Shown piece by piece: positions 45,314 to 55,965 of a stretch of 64,000 bases of DNA. Below the pieces are notes generated by a model. The model was given only the letters and a program-made list of their open reading frames with translations. It did not search any database and was not told where the DNA came from. Each line of letters begins with the position of its first letter. Within the stretch, counting starts at the first letter, position 1. Source of the DNA: Symbiodinium natans (Eukaryota > Sar > Dinophyceae > Suessiales > Symbiodiniaceae); the NCBI GenBank assembly GCA_905221605.1, contig CAJNDS010001890.1:188001-252000 (forward strand), read 5' to 3'. The position numbers were made by a program, and so were the translations under genes.

Positions 45314-45352
45314 TTAGAGGTTGCAGAGGGCCCCTTGCCGCATGGTCGCCCG
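45314..45352 (-). CDS. possible last exon of the RCC1 gene
   Basis: Reads RATMRQGALCNL and then TAA, with acceptor CGCAAG|C. Short, so weak. Confidence 0.35.
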   Translation of the reverse strand, partial: RATMRQGALCNL

Positions 45353-48300
45353 CTTGCGCAGGTGTGGACAAGGCCTTATGCCTTATGCCCCCTTAAATAC
45401 TGGAGTTAGCAGCTGCTCATGTATCTTGGCCGTATCACCACGAAAGGCGGGATCTCCCCAAGTGATGACGAGTCCATCAGCCCGAAGTGCAGCGAAGGCG
45501 GCTTTGCAGGCATGGATTTCTTGCACACCTGCGGGTGTTCGCAGAGTGGGCGTGGGAGGCAACCTGCCGGAAGTCGAAAAGCCCTGAAAACCCCTTCTAT
45601 ATGCAGAAGGCAGGTGTCATACTGGTACTGGTGAACCCTCTACACACTCCCATTCTTGCGGGCGATGGTGCTGTAGAGCTCGTCTGCGACATCCTCGCAG
45701 TTGCCTCCGTAACAATCGTCGCCCCATGCCACGACGCGACCGTCCGCTCGAAGTGCCGCAAAAGCAGCGTGGGAAGCTCGAATGTCTTGCCTGAGTTAAA
45801 CCCTGCCGCTGACTCCCAAACCCTGAGTTCTTGCCTTGCAGCTGGCTCGACATGTCAATGGGAAACGTTCGCGCAAACGAGCCGCGGTCCAGATGTAGTT
45901 GTATGTACACACACACAGACACGCACACCACTCACTCAATCACTCAATCACTCAATCACTCAATCACTCAATCACTCACTCACGCATTCTACATAGTATT
46001 ATTCCACTATACCATGAAGTACACCGTGATACCATGAAACCATTATACCTTTACACGATTGTACTATTGTACCATTGTACTCATGCGACTCTACGAAGCC
46101 CTTCCTGACATAGCTGAACAAAGGAGGCACAGCAAAGCAGGCCCACCGCTGAATGCAAGCGGAGCCGCACATCGAAGAGCAGGTGCTCAACATTCTTGCT
46201 GCTGCCTCCAAACGCAGCATCACCCCATGTGATCCTGGGCAGTTCTATGCAACCCCTGGCAACGACGGGGCAGCAGCTAGTAACACAACTCTGGGCACGT
46301 AACCGGACTTGCTGAATAATTGTGGCCCAGAATCACACGGCCGTCCTTGCGCAGCGCGGCAAAGGCCCGAACAGAGGCGCGGAGCAACTGGATATCATGG
46401 AGCTCTGCCTCCACCCTCTTGCAATCCCCTCCATACGCCGCAGGGCCCCATGTCACCACGGCCCCGTATTTACTCAAGGCAGCGAAGGCCCCCCTGCTAC
46501 CTTCTACCGAGTGGATGTTCTGCAACTTCTCCTGGACAATCGAGCTGTCGGCACCCATCATGCAGTCACCCCAGGTGACGACCTGCATGGGCTGGTATGC
46601 CCTATAACCCCTCAAAAAGTCCTATTCTACCCTATAACCCCTCAACAAAGGCCTATTATGCCCTATAACCCCTTAAAAAAGGCACCTTATAGGGTTGGTT
46701 CGGGGGATTCTAAGGGGACCTGCCCTTTCTTGGTGACGGCAGCAAAGGCGGCGCTGGTTGAGGAAAGCCGCGTCACACCAGTCAGCTGTTTCCGAAGATG
46801 GAAGCCTTGGATGGCCCTTAAACCACCCTCTGAAACATGTCCCCAAATATGATTCTCTTCGACCCAATATGAAGGGGAAAAAACCTAACCTAGCAGATCC
46901 TCTGAGACCCAAGAATTAAGGGACAACATCGAAAACAACGCATACTTCTAAGGGCCTTCAAAACCCTAAACCCTAAACCCAATACTAAGGGACAGTATAT
47001 ATATATATATATAAAACACATATCACCTCTAGGGCCTTCAAAACCCTAAACCCTAAACCCAATATTAAGGGAAAGCATATTGAAAACGCATATCCCTTCT
47101 AAAGGCCTCCCAAAAAAAAACGCACATCACCTCTAAGGGCCTTCCTAGAAGCAATCTCCTCCCGAGCGCGCTTCGCCCCATGCAGCGACAGACCCATCGC
47201 TGCAGATGGCCGCGAATGCTTCGTAGGAGGCTTCAAGCTGCCTCGCATGGGGATCATTTTTAGGTTTGGAAGGGCTTAGGTTTCAGGAGTTTGGGTTTAG
47301 GGTTTAGGGTTTGGGGTTTAGGGTTTAGGGTTTAGGGCCCAGAAACCCTGTTAGGGTTCCTTTGGTCCCAAAGGTCGAGCTGCCGAACGTCGCAGAGCTT
47401 CTCCCTATCTTTTGCCAGCAGTGTCAAGCCGCCAAAATTCCCAGCACCCCACGCGACCACCTGTCCATCCTTGCGCACCGCAGCGAAAGCAGCGTGTGAA
47501 GCCTTGATGTCGACGACGTCGTACAGCCTATACTACACTTTTAACCTTAATAAACAATATGTTTAATATCCTCTTGGGTTTTATACAAACAAAACTAAAA
47601 AATGATTCCCAAGGGGGATATAGCAGCTCGTCCTTCACCCTCGAGCTGTCAGCACCCACCGTGTCATCTCCCCAGGTGATGACCGTCCCGTCTTCGCGGA
47701 TCGCCGCGCTGGCGCCGTCACCCACGCAAACGTGCTTCACATACCACAGCTCATCCTTGGAACCAAGTGAACCCTAAAAGGGTTTCGGGTTCATGTAGCC
47801 TAATAAGAGGTTATATAGCAGCATAGGGTGTATAGTCCCCACTCAAGGGTGATTATACCCTAATTGGGCAGTATAGCAGCATAGGGCATGCGATCCCAAC
47901 CGTAGGGTTCAGGGTTTAGGGTTTAGGGTTTAGGGTTTAGGGTCTAGGGTCTAGGGTCTAGGGTTTAGGGTTTAGGGTTTAGGGTTTAGGGTTTAGGGTT
48001 TAGGGTTTAGGGTTTAGGGTTTAGGGTTTAGGGTTTAGGGTTTAGGGTTTAGGGTTTAGGGTTTAGGGTTTAGGGTGGTCCCCAAGGATCCTTCACTGCG
48101 CTGCAGTCGCCGCCGTACCTAGCGAGACAGTCTTTGCAAGCCGACTTCGGGGCTTTCTTTTGAGTTTGAGGGATGCGGCTCAGATGAGTAGGGGGCGTTG
48201 GGTTTATGGTTTAGGGTTTAGGGTTCAGGGGTTAGGGTTTAAGGTTTAAGGTTTAGGGTTTGGGGTTCAGGTTTTTTTTGCCACCTGCCTAGCTGACACA

Positions 48301-49312
48301 GAGGCCACATTGCGGGGAACATAGTCTGGTCTGTCAAGAGAAAAGCAAAGTGTGCCTATAAAGTCATCGCAGAAAAACGTTCAAACGGGTTGGGTCCAGA
48401 GAAGCCACCACACTCGAAATTCGACAGGGTTACTTACACACTTTGTTGGAGGCACGAAGCAACATTTTGAGCTGCTATCCTTCTCACCCCCTTTCCGTCA
48501 ATCACAGTGAATTCTCCCAAATACCTCCTAGTATACACCAAAACATGATGATCTTCATGGTTAGAGCAACCCCCCCCCCAAAGAAGGCACAACCCTATTC
48601 TCCAAAACCCCTGCCACTGGACGCTTGGGGGGCACAGAACGTGGGGATGCTGGATGTCTTCTGTTCCACCAGGGCTTGCTGAGGCGAGCCCGGCTAAGCA
48701 CGCTATTTAAAAAAGTACCTACCTGGTACTGCGCTTCAAGCATCGTCAAGTTCAGGGCCATGAAGAATGACATGTAAACCCTAAACCCTAAGCCCTAAGC
48801 CCTAAGCCCTAAGCCCTAAGCCCTAAACCCTAAACCCTAAACCCTAAACCCTAGTGTTCAACTCGCCAATGAGCATCGACAGCCCCCAGGTGAACACGAA
48901 GCCATCACTGCGGCTGACAGCAAAGGCGCTGCCTCAGCTCTTTTGAAGGCTGCTTAAAATTTAGGGCGTTTATAGGGCTTAGGATTTAGGGGCCTCGAAG
49001 CCTTCAAAGTTTAGGAACTTTAAGAGGTTTGGGGCTTGTTGCAGGGTTTAAGGTTTGAGATTGGGGTGTTTTGAGGCACCCTCCTGCGATACGATTCGTA
49101 GTTCTGCCTGGGGAATTTGGGCGATAGGTACCCTAAGTAATCTCTTAAAAGGGCTACACGGGTGAAGATAAGGTACCTAACTCCCCGACTCCCTGTGAAG
49201 AACTCGTCAGCATGGAAGTGATGTGCCAAGTTTCCCATGGGGCTTGACCACACGGCCACCGGGCGAGCCAGGGCGGTAATGACATCTCCATCCTCGCATA
49301 GAAAGCTCTTCG
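45314..49312 (-). CDS. RCC1-repeat (beta-propeller) protein gene, multi-exon
   Basis: At least eight minus-strand blocks carry the RCC1-type repeat A-F-A-A-L-R-x-D-G-x-V-x-T/A-W-G-D-x-x-x-G-G-D. RCC1 repeats build a seven-bladed propeller used in chromatin-bound exchange factors, UVR8 and HERC ligases. Which of these applies cannot be told from repeats alone, and no HECT or other partner domain was seen. Most exons hold about one repeat, and one holds two. Introns contain the longest telomere-like array of the window (47905-48077). An exon with a stop at 45314-45316 could end the gene. The start is not identified, and 49192-49312 is the most upstream block I would include. Confidence 0.75.
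45401..45528 (-). CDS. RCC1 repeat exon
   Basis: Reads AAFAALRADGLVITWGDPAF and RGDTAKIHEQLL, with acceptor CCGCAG|G and donor GTATTT. Confidence 0.72.
45664..45790 (-). CDS. RCC1 repeat exon
   Basis: Reads AAFAALRADGRVVAWGDDCY and GGNCEDVADELYSTI, with acceptor CTCAG|G and GC donor (GCCCGC). Confidence 0.72.
45905..45990 (+). repeat. CA and ATCACTCA microsatellites
   Basis: A CA-rich stretch followed by repeated CAATCACT units, in an RCC1-gene intron. Confidence 0.85.
46153..46244 (-). CDS. RCC1 repeat exon (second half of a repeat)
   Basis: Reads ITWGDAAFGGSSKNVEHL and LFDVRLR, with acceptor GCATAG|A. It completes the half repeat left open at the end of the previous exon. Confidence 0.62.
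46277..46582 (-). CDS. RCC1 exon with two repeats
   Basis: Begins after acceptor CATGCAG with VVTWGDCMMGADSSIVQEKL, then AFAALSKYGAVVTWGPAAYG and AFAALRKDGRVILG. The frame stays open to a stop at 46277, but the exon probably ends a little earlier. Confidence 0.72.
   Translation of the reverse strand, partial: VVTWGDCMMGADSSIVQEKLQNIHSVEGSRGAFAALSKYGAVVTWGPAAYGGDCKRVEAELHDIQLLRASVRAFAALRKDGRVILGHNYSASPVTCPELCY
46598..46690 (+). repeat. tandem repeat, about 36-bp unit, three copies
   Basis: CCCTATAACCCCTYAAMAAA recurs near 46600, 46631 and 46662. Confidence 0.8.
46905..47150 (+). repeat. tandem repeat of about 83 bp that contains telomere-like units
   Basis: Three copies share TTAAGGGACA, ACGCATAT and CTAAGGGCCTTC. 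Two also carry AAAACCCTAAACCCTAAACC. One copy has gained a TA microsatellite. Confidence 0.82.
47148..47246 (-). CDS. RCC1 repeat exon
   Basis: Reads AFAAICSDGSVAAWGEARSG and GDCF. It directly adjoins a tandem repeat that includes telomere-like units. Confidence 0.65.
47376..47527 (-). CDS. RCC1 repeat exon
   Basis: Reads AAFAAVRKDGQVVAWGAGNF and GG, then LCDVRQLDLWDQ, with acceptor TATAG|G. Confidence 0.68.
47625..47734 (-). CDS. RCC1 repeat exon
   Basis: Reads SAAIREDGTVITWGDDTVGA and DSSRVKDELL, a full repeat core. Acceptor TGAAG|C. The left limit is approximate. Confidence 0.7.
47905..48077 (+). repeat. longest telomere-like array of the window
   Basis: About 24 consecutive TTTAGGG-type units, with a block of three TCTAGGG units near 47940-47962. 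It lies in an RCC1-gene intron. Confidence 0.95.
48776..48853 (-). repeat. telomere-like array with a CCCTAAG variant block
   Basis: Five successive CCCTAAG units flanked by CCCTAAA units. Confidence 0.9.
48853..48932 (-). CDS. RCC1 repeat exon
   Basis: Reads AFAVSRSDGFVFTWG followed by LSMLIGELNT, with acceptor GCTGAG|G. A telomere-like array (with TTAGGGC variants) begins at its left edge. Confidence 0.65.
49192..49312 (-). CDS. candidate exon, divergent RCC1-like
   Basis: Reads SFLCEDGDVITALARPVAVW and onward to HFHADEFFT. The D-G-D-V-I-T ... W pattern is a loose RCC1 match. Clearly coding in composition. Confidence 0.5.
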
Positions 49313-49496
49313 CGTAACAAAGCAAAATATCAAAACACAACCTCTCAACCTCAAAAGCCTCCTGAACCAACCCCATGTTTTGTAGCACTCTGCCGGTTGC
49401 TAGGCGCAGCACGCTTGCCCCAAACCCTAAACCCTAAATTCCCAAACCCCTTTCTCCCTAAACCCGAAAAATCCAAAACCCTAAACTAGCCTAAAC

Positions 49497-49597
49497 TTAC
49501 TTCTCCCAAAACCAAGGAACAAACATATGGTCAGACTTACTATTCCTATCAAATAAGAAAAGCCCAAAAACTAGAAGTCCACCGATCGGCTAAGCAA
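49497..49597. repeat. family 5 element
   Basis: Shares ACTTACTTCTCCCAAAACCA and CTATTCCTATCAAATAAGAA, ending CGGCTAAGC. Confidence 0.8.
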
Positions 49598-49648
49598 GCA
49601 AACCCTAACTCCCAGTCCATGCCTTGAGATTGACCTCACCGATCGTGG

Positions 49649-49700
49649 ATCCATCGTGCAAGACCTGCGGCTTATGGACCCAAACAGGGTGTGTGGTTCC
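49649..49700 (-). CDS. exon with good donor
   Basis: Reads VWVHKPQVLHDGSTI and ends at GTGAGG. The exon may start only at VLHDG (acceptor CCGCAG|G). It could be the first recognisable exon of the RCC1 gene. Confidence 0.45.
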
Positions 49701-50221
49701 TAAACCCTAAACCCCAAGCCCTAAACCACAAACCCTAAGCCCTAACGAAATAAGTTCATGTACCCTAGGCGGGGTCATAGCAGAATATATGATCCCAGAA
49801 TTAGGGTTCATTTGGTCCCCAAGGAACTTGCTGGGTCTTAGTAGGGTTTGCGCTTGTACGGGCGTTCAGAACATAATCTGGGGTTCTACGAAGAGCTCAC
49901 TGAGAGATATACTCACCTTTGAGAGCGTCAGACTACAAACCTGGCACCTCACAAAAGGCAAATACAGCAAATAATTTAAGTTTCAGGGTCTAAGTCTAGG
50001 GTTTCACAAAGTTACTGTAAAGGCCACTCTAGGAAGGACGAGGCTTCCAACTTCTTGAAAAGGAAGTCGGAAATTATTGGGGCCTTCTATCGCCAAAAAA
50101 ACCTGTCAAGGAACTATGCAGGGTTGCAGCGTTTACAGCTTCGGGTACCCTTCCAGACACTAAACCCTAAACCCTAAACCCCAAACCCCAAACCCTAAAC
50201 CCTAAACTCTGTAGGATTTTG

Positions 50222-50280
50222 GGCCACCGGTGCCGCCAAGCCTTTGCAGCTTGTGTTCACACACGTCTCCGCACACAAGG
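50222..50280 (-). CDS. candidate exon
   Basis: Reads CGDVCEHKLQRLGGTGGPK on minus. Limits approximate. Confidence 0.38.
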
Positions 50281-50597
50281 CAACCCTAAACTCTTATCAT
50301 TTATGCCGCAAGGTAACCCTAAACCCTCCTAGACCTCGATCATATAAAAGCCACAAGGTAACCCGAAACCCCTGTGCTCCCTATAGGTCGCTTCAACGCA
50401 CTGGCTTGATGAAGGCGAGCATTGGGAAGCTCGACCATTCTTACACCCAACACCCCGGACCCCAAACCCTTCACCCTTACGCAAGCCCTAAACCCTAAAC
50501 CCCAAACCCGTTTTTTGAACCCAGAACCCTAAACCCGAAACCCTAAACCCCAAACCCTAAACCCTAAACCCTAAACCCTAAACCCCAAAGTCCTAAA

Positions 50598-50658
50598 TCC
50601 AGAACTTCAGATGTGGTAGCTGGAGGGCCTTCCTCTCGGCATCGACCAAGCCTCGGAG
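50598..50658 (-). CDS. candidate exon
   Basis: Reads LVDAERKALQLPHLKFWI and then a stop. Acceptor TCCGAG|G. Confidence 0.42.
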
Positions 50659-50940
50659 GCATCCACTTCTTTGGGTTCATGGGGTTTAAGGTTTAGGGTT
50701 TAGGGCTTGGGGTTTGGGGTCTGGGGTTGAGGGTTTAGGGTTTGGAGTTTGAGGTTTGGGGTTTTAGGGTTTGGGTTTTAGGGTTTTAGGGTTTGGGGTT
50801 TTTAGTTTTGGAGTTTGGGGTTTTGGCCACCCACCAAGCAGACCAGCCACACTGCAGGGTGACATCTTCAGGATGATTGAGACACATATTGTACTTTAGG
50901 GTTTAGGGTTTAGGGTTTAGGGTTTAGGGTTTAGGGTTTA

Positions 50941-51001
50941 GGAAGCCCTCCACTCCCTCGTACAACACGAAGCACCGGCTAGGGTTTTCTGGTGTGGGCC
51001 T
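50941..51001 (-). CDS. candidate exon
   Basis: Reads PTPENPSRCFVLYEGVEGF, then enters a TTTAGGG array. Confidence 0.42.
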
Positions 51002-51559
51002 TGGGGTTCTAGGAGTTGCAGTTTTGGAAGGACCCCCGCCCCCCCCCCCCCCCCCCCGCGGAGGGGTTCTCTTCTCAGCTTCAATAAAGCAACTTAGGTG
51101 GAGGGTTTAGGGTAGAAGGGTTTAAGGGTGTAAGGGTTTAGGGTTTAGGGTTTAGGGTTTAGGGTTTAGGGTTAGGGCATAAGGCTTTAAGGGTGTAAGG
51201 GTTTACGGGTTTGGGGTTGTCTTGTTGGGTCGCATCTCCTGCTGCAAGCGACATGGGGGGTTCACGCCACGAAGTCTCAATTCATGCAGGAGCATCTATG
51301 CGGCGGAGCTGATCGAAAATTCGGCCCCATGTTCAAACTGCTAAGCTGCATTAGACTATACTGCAACAACGACTCAAACAGATTCTACAGTCTAGAACAC
51401 CTCGTAAAATCCAGCCTGCAAAAGCCCAAAACTCTCTCGACTTGCCAAACAAGAGAACTTCGGGGCTGAATTCCAGAAAATGTTAACCTTTTACATGTAG
51501 CAGGATCCTTCGATAACCAGAAAAGGTTGAAGGTGACCTACCCAGTCCCGAAGCAAAAG

Positions 51560-51632
51560 GTCAGATGGGGCACTGCGGATGCCGGTCTGCAAGGCCTTCT
51601 GCGCGTCCAGCTTCAGCTCCCTGGTGTTTAGG
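51560..51632 (-). CDS. exon
   Basis: Reads RELKLDAQKALQTGIRSAP after acceptor CACCAG|G. Probably helical. Confidence 0.5.
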
Positions 51633-52097
51633 GGTTTGGGGTTTGGGGCTTAGGGTTTAGGGTTTGGGGTTTAGGGTTTTGGTGTAGGGTTTCGGGTTTA
51701 GGGTTTGGGGTTTAGGGCTTAGGGCTTAGGGTTGTAGAAAGAGATGCCTTCGGTGTAGAAAGGCTAGCCGGTTTGGTGTTGCCAGTCTAATACGGGAGTC
51801 TAGAAACGCCGCAAGGGAAACCAGAGGCAACACTGTGCTAAGCTCTTCTGCTTCATCCTGGAGTGTTTCATGTGGAGGGGATTTGGACAATGAGCTGTCG
51901 AGGCCACTGCCCGTGCCAAACGACCTTGCATCCAACACCCTGTAGTTCAGGCAAAGCTCAAGGTTTCAGATTGTCTGCTAACATTTGGACCAATAACTTC
52001 ACCCCCCTCGCCCCCCCCCCCCCTCCAACAAAACCTAGAGATCATCACATCTCAGCTCTCCAAACCCTGCACCCTGCGACACCCCAAACCCTAAACT

Positions 52098-52250
52098 TGT
52101 GGGATTTCAAGGGGGTCCTGATTGTTGTGTCGGCCATGGCCGGAATGGAGGCCAGCTGGCCGCTGAGCAGCGTGACGGACACTGACAGCGTCATGGCAGA
52201 GAGAAGCCACGCGGCCAAGTTTGTTTACGAGGACTTCTGTTGGAGGTCAG
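52098..52250. other. coding-like block, strand unresolved
   Basis: Plus reads VVSAMAGMEASWPLSSVTDT with a possible donor GTCAGG. Minus reads MTLSVSVTLLSGQLASIPAM, which would be a membrane helix or signal-like stretch. One of the two is probably real. Confidence 0.4.
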
Positions 52251-52693
52251 GGTTTTTTCAGATCTTAGAGTGGCTGTGAGGTGGCTTTAGGTTTCTTGAT
52301 TTGAAGGCGCTCGGGGTTTGCCCAAGGCCCAGGCATGTGTCTCAGGATATTTCACAGATCTTCTTGGCGTTGAAAAACCTTGCTCCCTGAGGCCCTGTTA
52401 AGGTCCTTGGGTATGCATCCAACGGAACAAATGCTGCCCAAGTGCAGGCGATGGGGCTCAGGGTTGGGGTTTCAAGGACTCGCAGGGTGCACGTCGACTT
52501 GACATAGATGTTGCCCCCTGAACCCTAAACCCTAAACCCTGAACCGTAAACCCTGAGCACACCACATGAGCGCCCAAAGTCGATCATAGATGGCAAACCT
52601 TGACCCTATCAACTCAAGGGGGGGCTGTACCCTAAACCCTGAACCCTAAACCCTAAACCCTAACCCTAAACCCTAAACCCTAAACCCTAAACC

Positions 52694-52752
52694 CTGTCAT
52701 CTTGCCTTTGAGCCCAGGGCAGCGCGGGGGTTGAGGAAGTTGCAAACAGCCT
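52694..52752 (-). CDS. candidate exon
   Basis: Reads AVCNFLNPRAALGSK before a GC donor (GCAAGA). Confidence 0.42.
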
Positions 52753-53362
52753 ATGCCCTAATTAAGAGGCACACACACATCCTAGATCCTAAACCCTAAA
52801 CACTTAACTTAATATATATATATACACACATACATACATACATACATACATATGTATATGAATGGATTATGTGAATTATGTGTAAAGTGTATTTACGGAG
52901 TAGCAGGGTTCCCGAATTCCCCAACTAAAGCGATTTGGCTGCTGCCACTTGCCCATCGAGCCCTGACCCGTTTCCAAATCCAAAGTCTAGGACGTAGGAT
53001 GGGTTCAGGTTCGTTTAGGGTGTAGGGTTTAGGGTTTAGGGTTTAGGGTTTAGGGTTTAGGGTTTGAAGTTTAGACTTGGTACTCCCATTCATTGGGGAA
53101 AAACGAGCAGGTAGGCAAGGCCTACAAAGTTTACAGTCCATTGATTTCCAACCGACGAGCCCTTCTAGAGAAGTGTTCGCCAGGGTTCATCTAAAGAGTG
53201 ATCTGACGCTTGGGCAACAAGACGTTCGGTTTTGGGTTTGAGCATTTGAGCTGTACTAGTACCCCTAAAAGGATACCCAATACATCACCAATATTCATGG
53301 GGGTGTTATTGGTCTTTAGGGCCTCAGGCTTTAGGCCATGGTGCTGGGCCTTCAAGCACGCA

Positions 53363-53411
53363 AGTTGCCCACATCAACCATCAGCCATTCCGATGCTTTC
53401 AAGGCCATAAT
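53363..53411 (-). CDS. candidate exon
   Basis: Reads ALKASEWLMVDVGNL before a GC donor (GCGTGC). Confidence 0.42.
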
Positions 53412-53637
53412 GCCCACAATGATAGGGTTCAAGGTTTGGGATGTCGGGGTAGCTTCTGCTTGGCTTCATTCCGAGCAGAGCGGGGACCTCATGCTCTGGC
53501 TCCCAAAGAAGCCCTGACTATGGGGGTGTAGGGTTTATAACCCTAAACCCTAAACCCTAAACCCTAGACCCTAAACCCTAAACCCTAAACCCTGAACCCT
53601 AAACCCGAAAGGGCTTCGGGTACAGCGGCCCCAAGGC

Positions 53638-53714
53638 TCCCACACAACCATGCCGGTGTCGTTCTTGGATCGCGCCATGGCTCGTTCCAGGTACCTGGGC
53701 CCGTAGGGCTTTGT
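53638..53714 (-). CDS. exon
   Basis: Reads PYGPRYLERAMARSKNDTGM and VVWEP. Acceptor CAAAG|C. Strongly coding in composition. Confidence 0.58.
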
Positions 53715-54411
53715 TTGGGGTTTGGGGGTTTAGGGTTTAGGGTTGTTTAGGGTTTAGGGTTTAGGGTTTAGGGTTTAGGGTTGAGGCCCGTAGGTTTTGT
53801 TTAGGGTTGGGGGGTTGGGGGTTTCAACATTCGTGGGAGGGGGGGGTTAGGGCTAGACCGAAGAGTAACCTAGGAACAAAAAGACAAAAGTACCCTTCTT
53901 GGTTTCAAGGGGCTTAAATGGGAATCTAAACCTTAACAAGGGAATGAAGGGAAAATCCGGCTCCTAGTTACAGATGAACCCTTAGCTAGGCTGGCCAACA
54001 CTATGACAATGTGTCCTACACCTAGACAAGATCCTCTTGAACCAAATCAGGGGAGTATGCCATATCACAAGGGCATAGCTAATGACGGTGTGGAGCTTGG
54101 GCTATCGAGGCGAGTCGTCGGACTACACATCTTCAGCGAAAGAAAACTGCCAAAGTGGTACTTCAGCATGAGGCCAATGCCCCGGATTTCTGCCCTCTGG
54201 CTTCAGGGTTTAGGGTTTATGGCAAGTTCAGGGTCAAGCCGCATTAGGTTGTAAGAAGGGTTGCACTACGTGCCATTCCCGCACCCGGTGCTGCTGCAAC
54301 ATCGTGCAGCACGTGGGGTCTGGCTTTACTGTTTGCAGGATGCAGCTCTGCAACATTGAGGGGAAGAGACTGTGAGGTACTAGGGCACATTTCTAGTGCA
54401 AAGTTGGCCTA

Positions 54412-54474
54412 CGCCCATTGCTGCTATCGCCGAGGAGAAGCTCGTCCGAGAAGGTTCGCAGGAACTCCCCTGCA
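54412..54474 (-). CDS. exon
   Basis: Reads GEFLRTFSDELLLGDSSNG, with acceptor GTGCAG|G and donor GTAGGC. Confidence 0.58.
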
Positions 54475-55195
54475 CCTCAGCTGCGAACTTTGCTTTTCAG
54501 AGTTTAGGCTTTACTCGGCGCGGTCTCTGGTAGGGTTACTCGTTGCTTTTGCAAGTTTTGCCACGAAGGCCACTCCGCCGGACGAGTGGAAGTACTGGAG
54601 GGAAAGATGAGGTAACAAGGGTTGGCAGGAGATCGGTTCGAGTCTTCAGGGGGTCGATCACGCACTTTCACTCCAGTATCCAGTACCTGTATTTCACCAC
54701 ACTTTTACCACTGTGCTGCGGGCTTACGGCTTAGGCTTAGGCCCTGGGGTCTGACCAAGTCACAGTGCAACACGCAAAAGTTAAGGGTTTTGGTCTGCAT
54801 CCGAGGCTGCTGTGGAACCAGAGCACAATTTGAAAAGTTTCCCGTGCGCTTGGGTACCCAAAACACAACTGCATTGCTAAGGAGGCTATACTCAACCACG
54901 CAGCAGGCCCCCCAACTCTAGTCCCGAAAATCGAGGGATGCACGCACATGCTGCCAATGAGTCTTTGCCCATACTCTCCTACTTCGCTGAAACTTCGGGG
55001 CTTAGCAACTTTTTCCTTTTCAGCTAGACCCTCAGCCCTCAAACTGCAGTGACCAGCTAGTCTTTGCGTGCTGGGAACAAAAGCATGGGGAAATGCTGGC
55101 AGAGGCTTGATCCCCAGGAAAATAAACCTCTAGATTCATAGTAGTAGCTTCCTAATGTTACAACGATTGCTAGTACCAGTACTACTGCTGCCACT

Positions 55196-55219
55196 ACTAC
55201 ACTGCTGCTGCTGCTGCTG

Positions 55220-55276
<57 letters not shown>

Positions 55277-55290
55277 GTACTAGTACTTAC
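55196..55290 (+). repeat. CTG/CTA trinucleotide microsatellite
   Basis: Five CTG units followed by about 22 CTA units and ACTAGT variants. The poly-serine frame on minus is an artefact. Confidence 0.93.
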
Positions 55291-55324
55291 TACTATCACC
55301 ACTACCAACTACCACTGCCACTAC

Positions 55325-55410
55325 TGCAACTGCGTCCAAGCTGCGGTCTTTAGCCTTGGCCCTGTCATCGCCAGGAACGATGTTGTTGAGTATGACCGTC
55401 TGAGTAACCT
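55325..55410 (-). CDS. exon next to a TAG/CTA microsatellite
   Basis: Reads VTQTVILNNIVPGDDRAKAK and DRSLDAVAV, with acceptor ATCCAG|G. The left intron is an (AGT)n tract. Strongly coding in composition. Confidence 0.58.
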
Positions 55411-55902
55411 GGATAGAGTTTAGGGTTTAGGGTCTAGGGGGAGGAGGAAGGCCCAGCAGATCATGCGGTCAGGGCATATAAAATCGAGCCGGCGGTGGGC
55501 TGTTGCCAGGATGGAATAACGGTCGAAGCGACATTAAGGGAACAAATCACCAAAAGGAGGGAAAAGGGTACCACTGGGCTACCAAGAAGAGGGTCTGACC
55601 CTCCAAAGCCTAAACCCCAAGAGGCTCCGAGCCCGTAACCCGAGACCGAGGAGTTTCGGTTTAGGGCAGTCATCCTAGATGTAAGCCATATCATGCAAGA
55701 GAACAACACAACAGACAACTGAAATTCTTGTCTTACTGGTCAGACTCCCTAAGAGCACCCAGAAAGCAGTGTCTGTATCCACTTTTCCTCTCCACCCGTG
55801 AGTTGTCCCTAAACCCTAAACCCTAAACCCCAAACCCCAAACCCCAAAACCCTAAATCCGAACCCCTAAGCCCTAAACCCTAAACCCTAAAGGCAAGCTT
55901 AC

Positions 55903-55965
55903 GGCTGGCGCCTGGTTGGGGGCGCTCGGGTTTGGATGCAGCTCGATCCAGTAGACCTCAACGCC
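55903..55965 (-). CDS. exon with good donor
   Basis: Reads GVEVYWIELHPNPSAPNQAP, ending at GTAAGC. The family is unknown. Confidence 0.58.
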
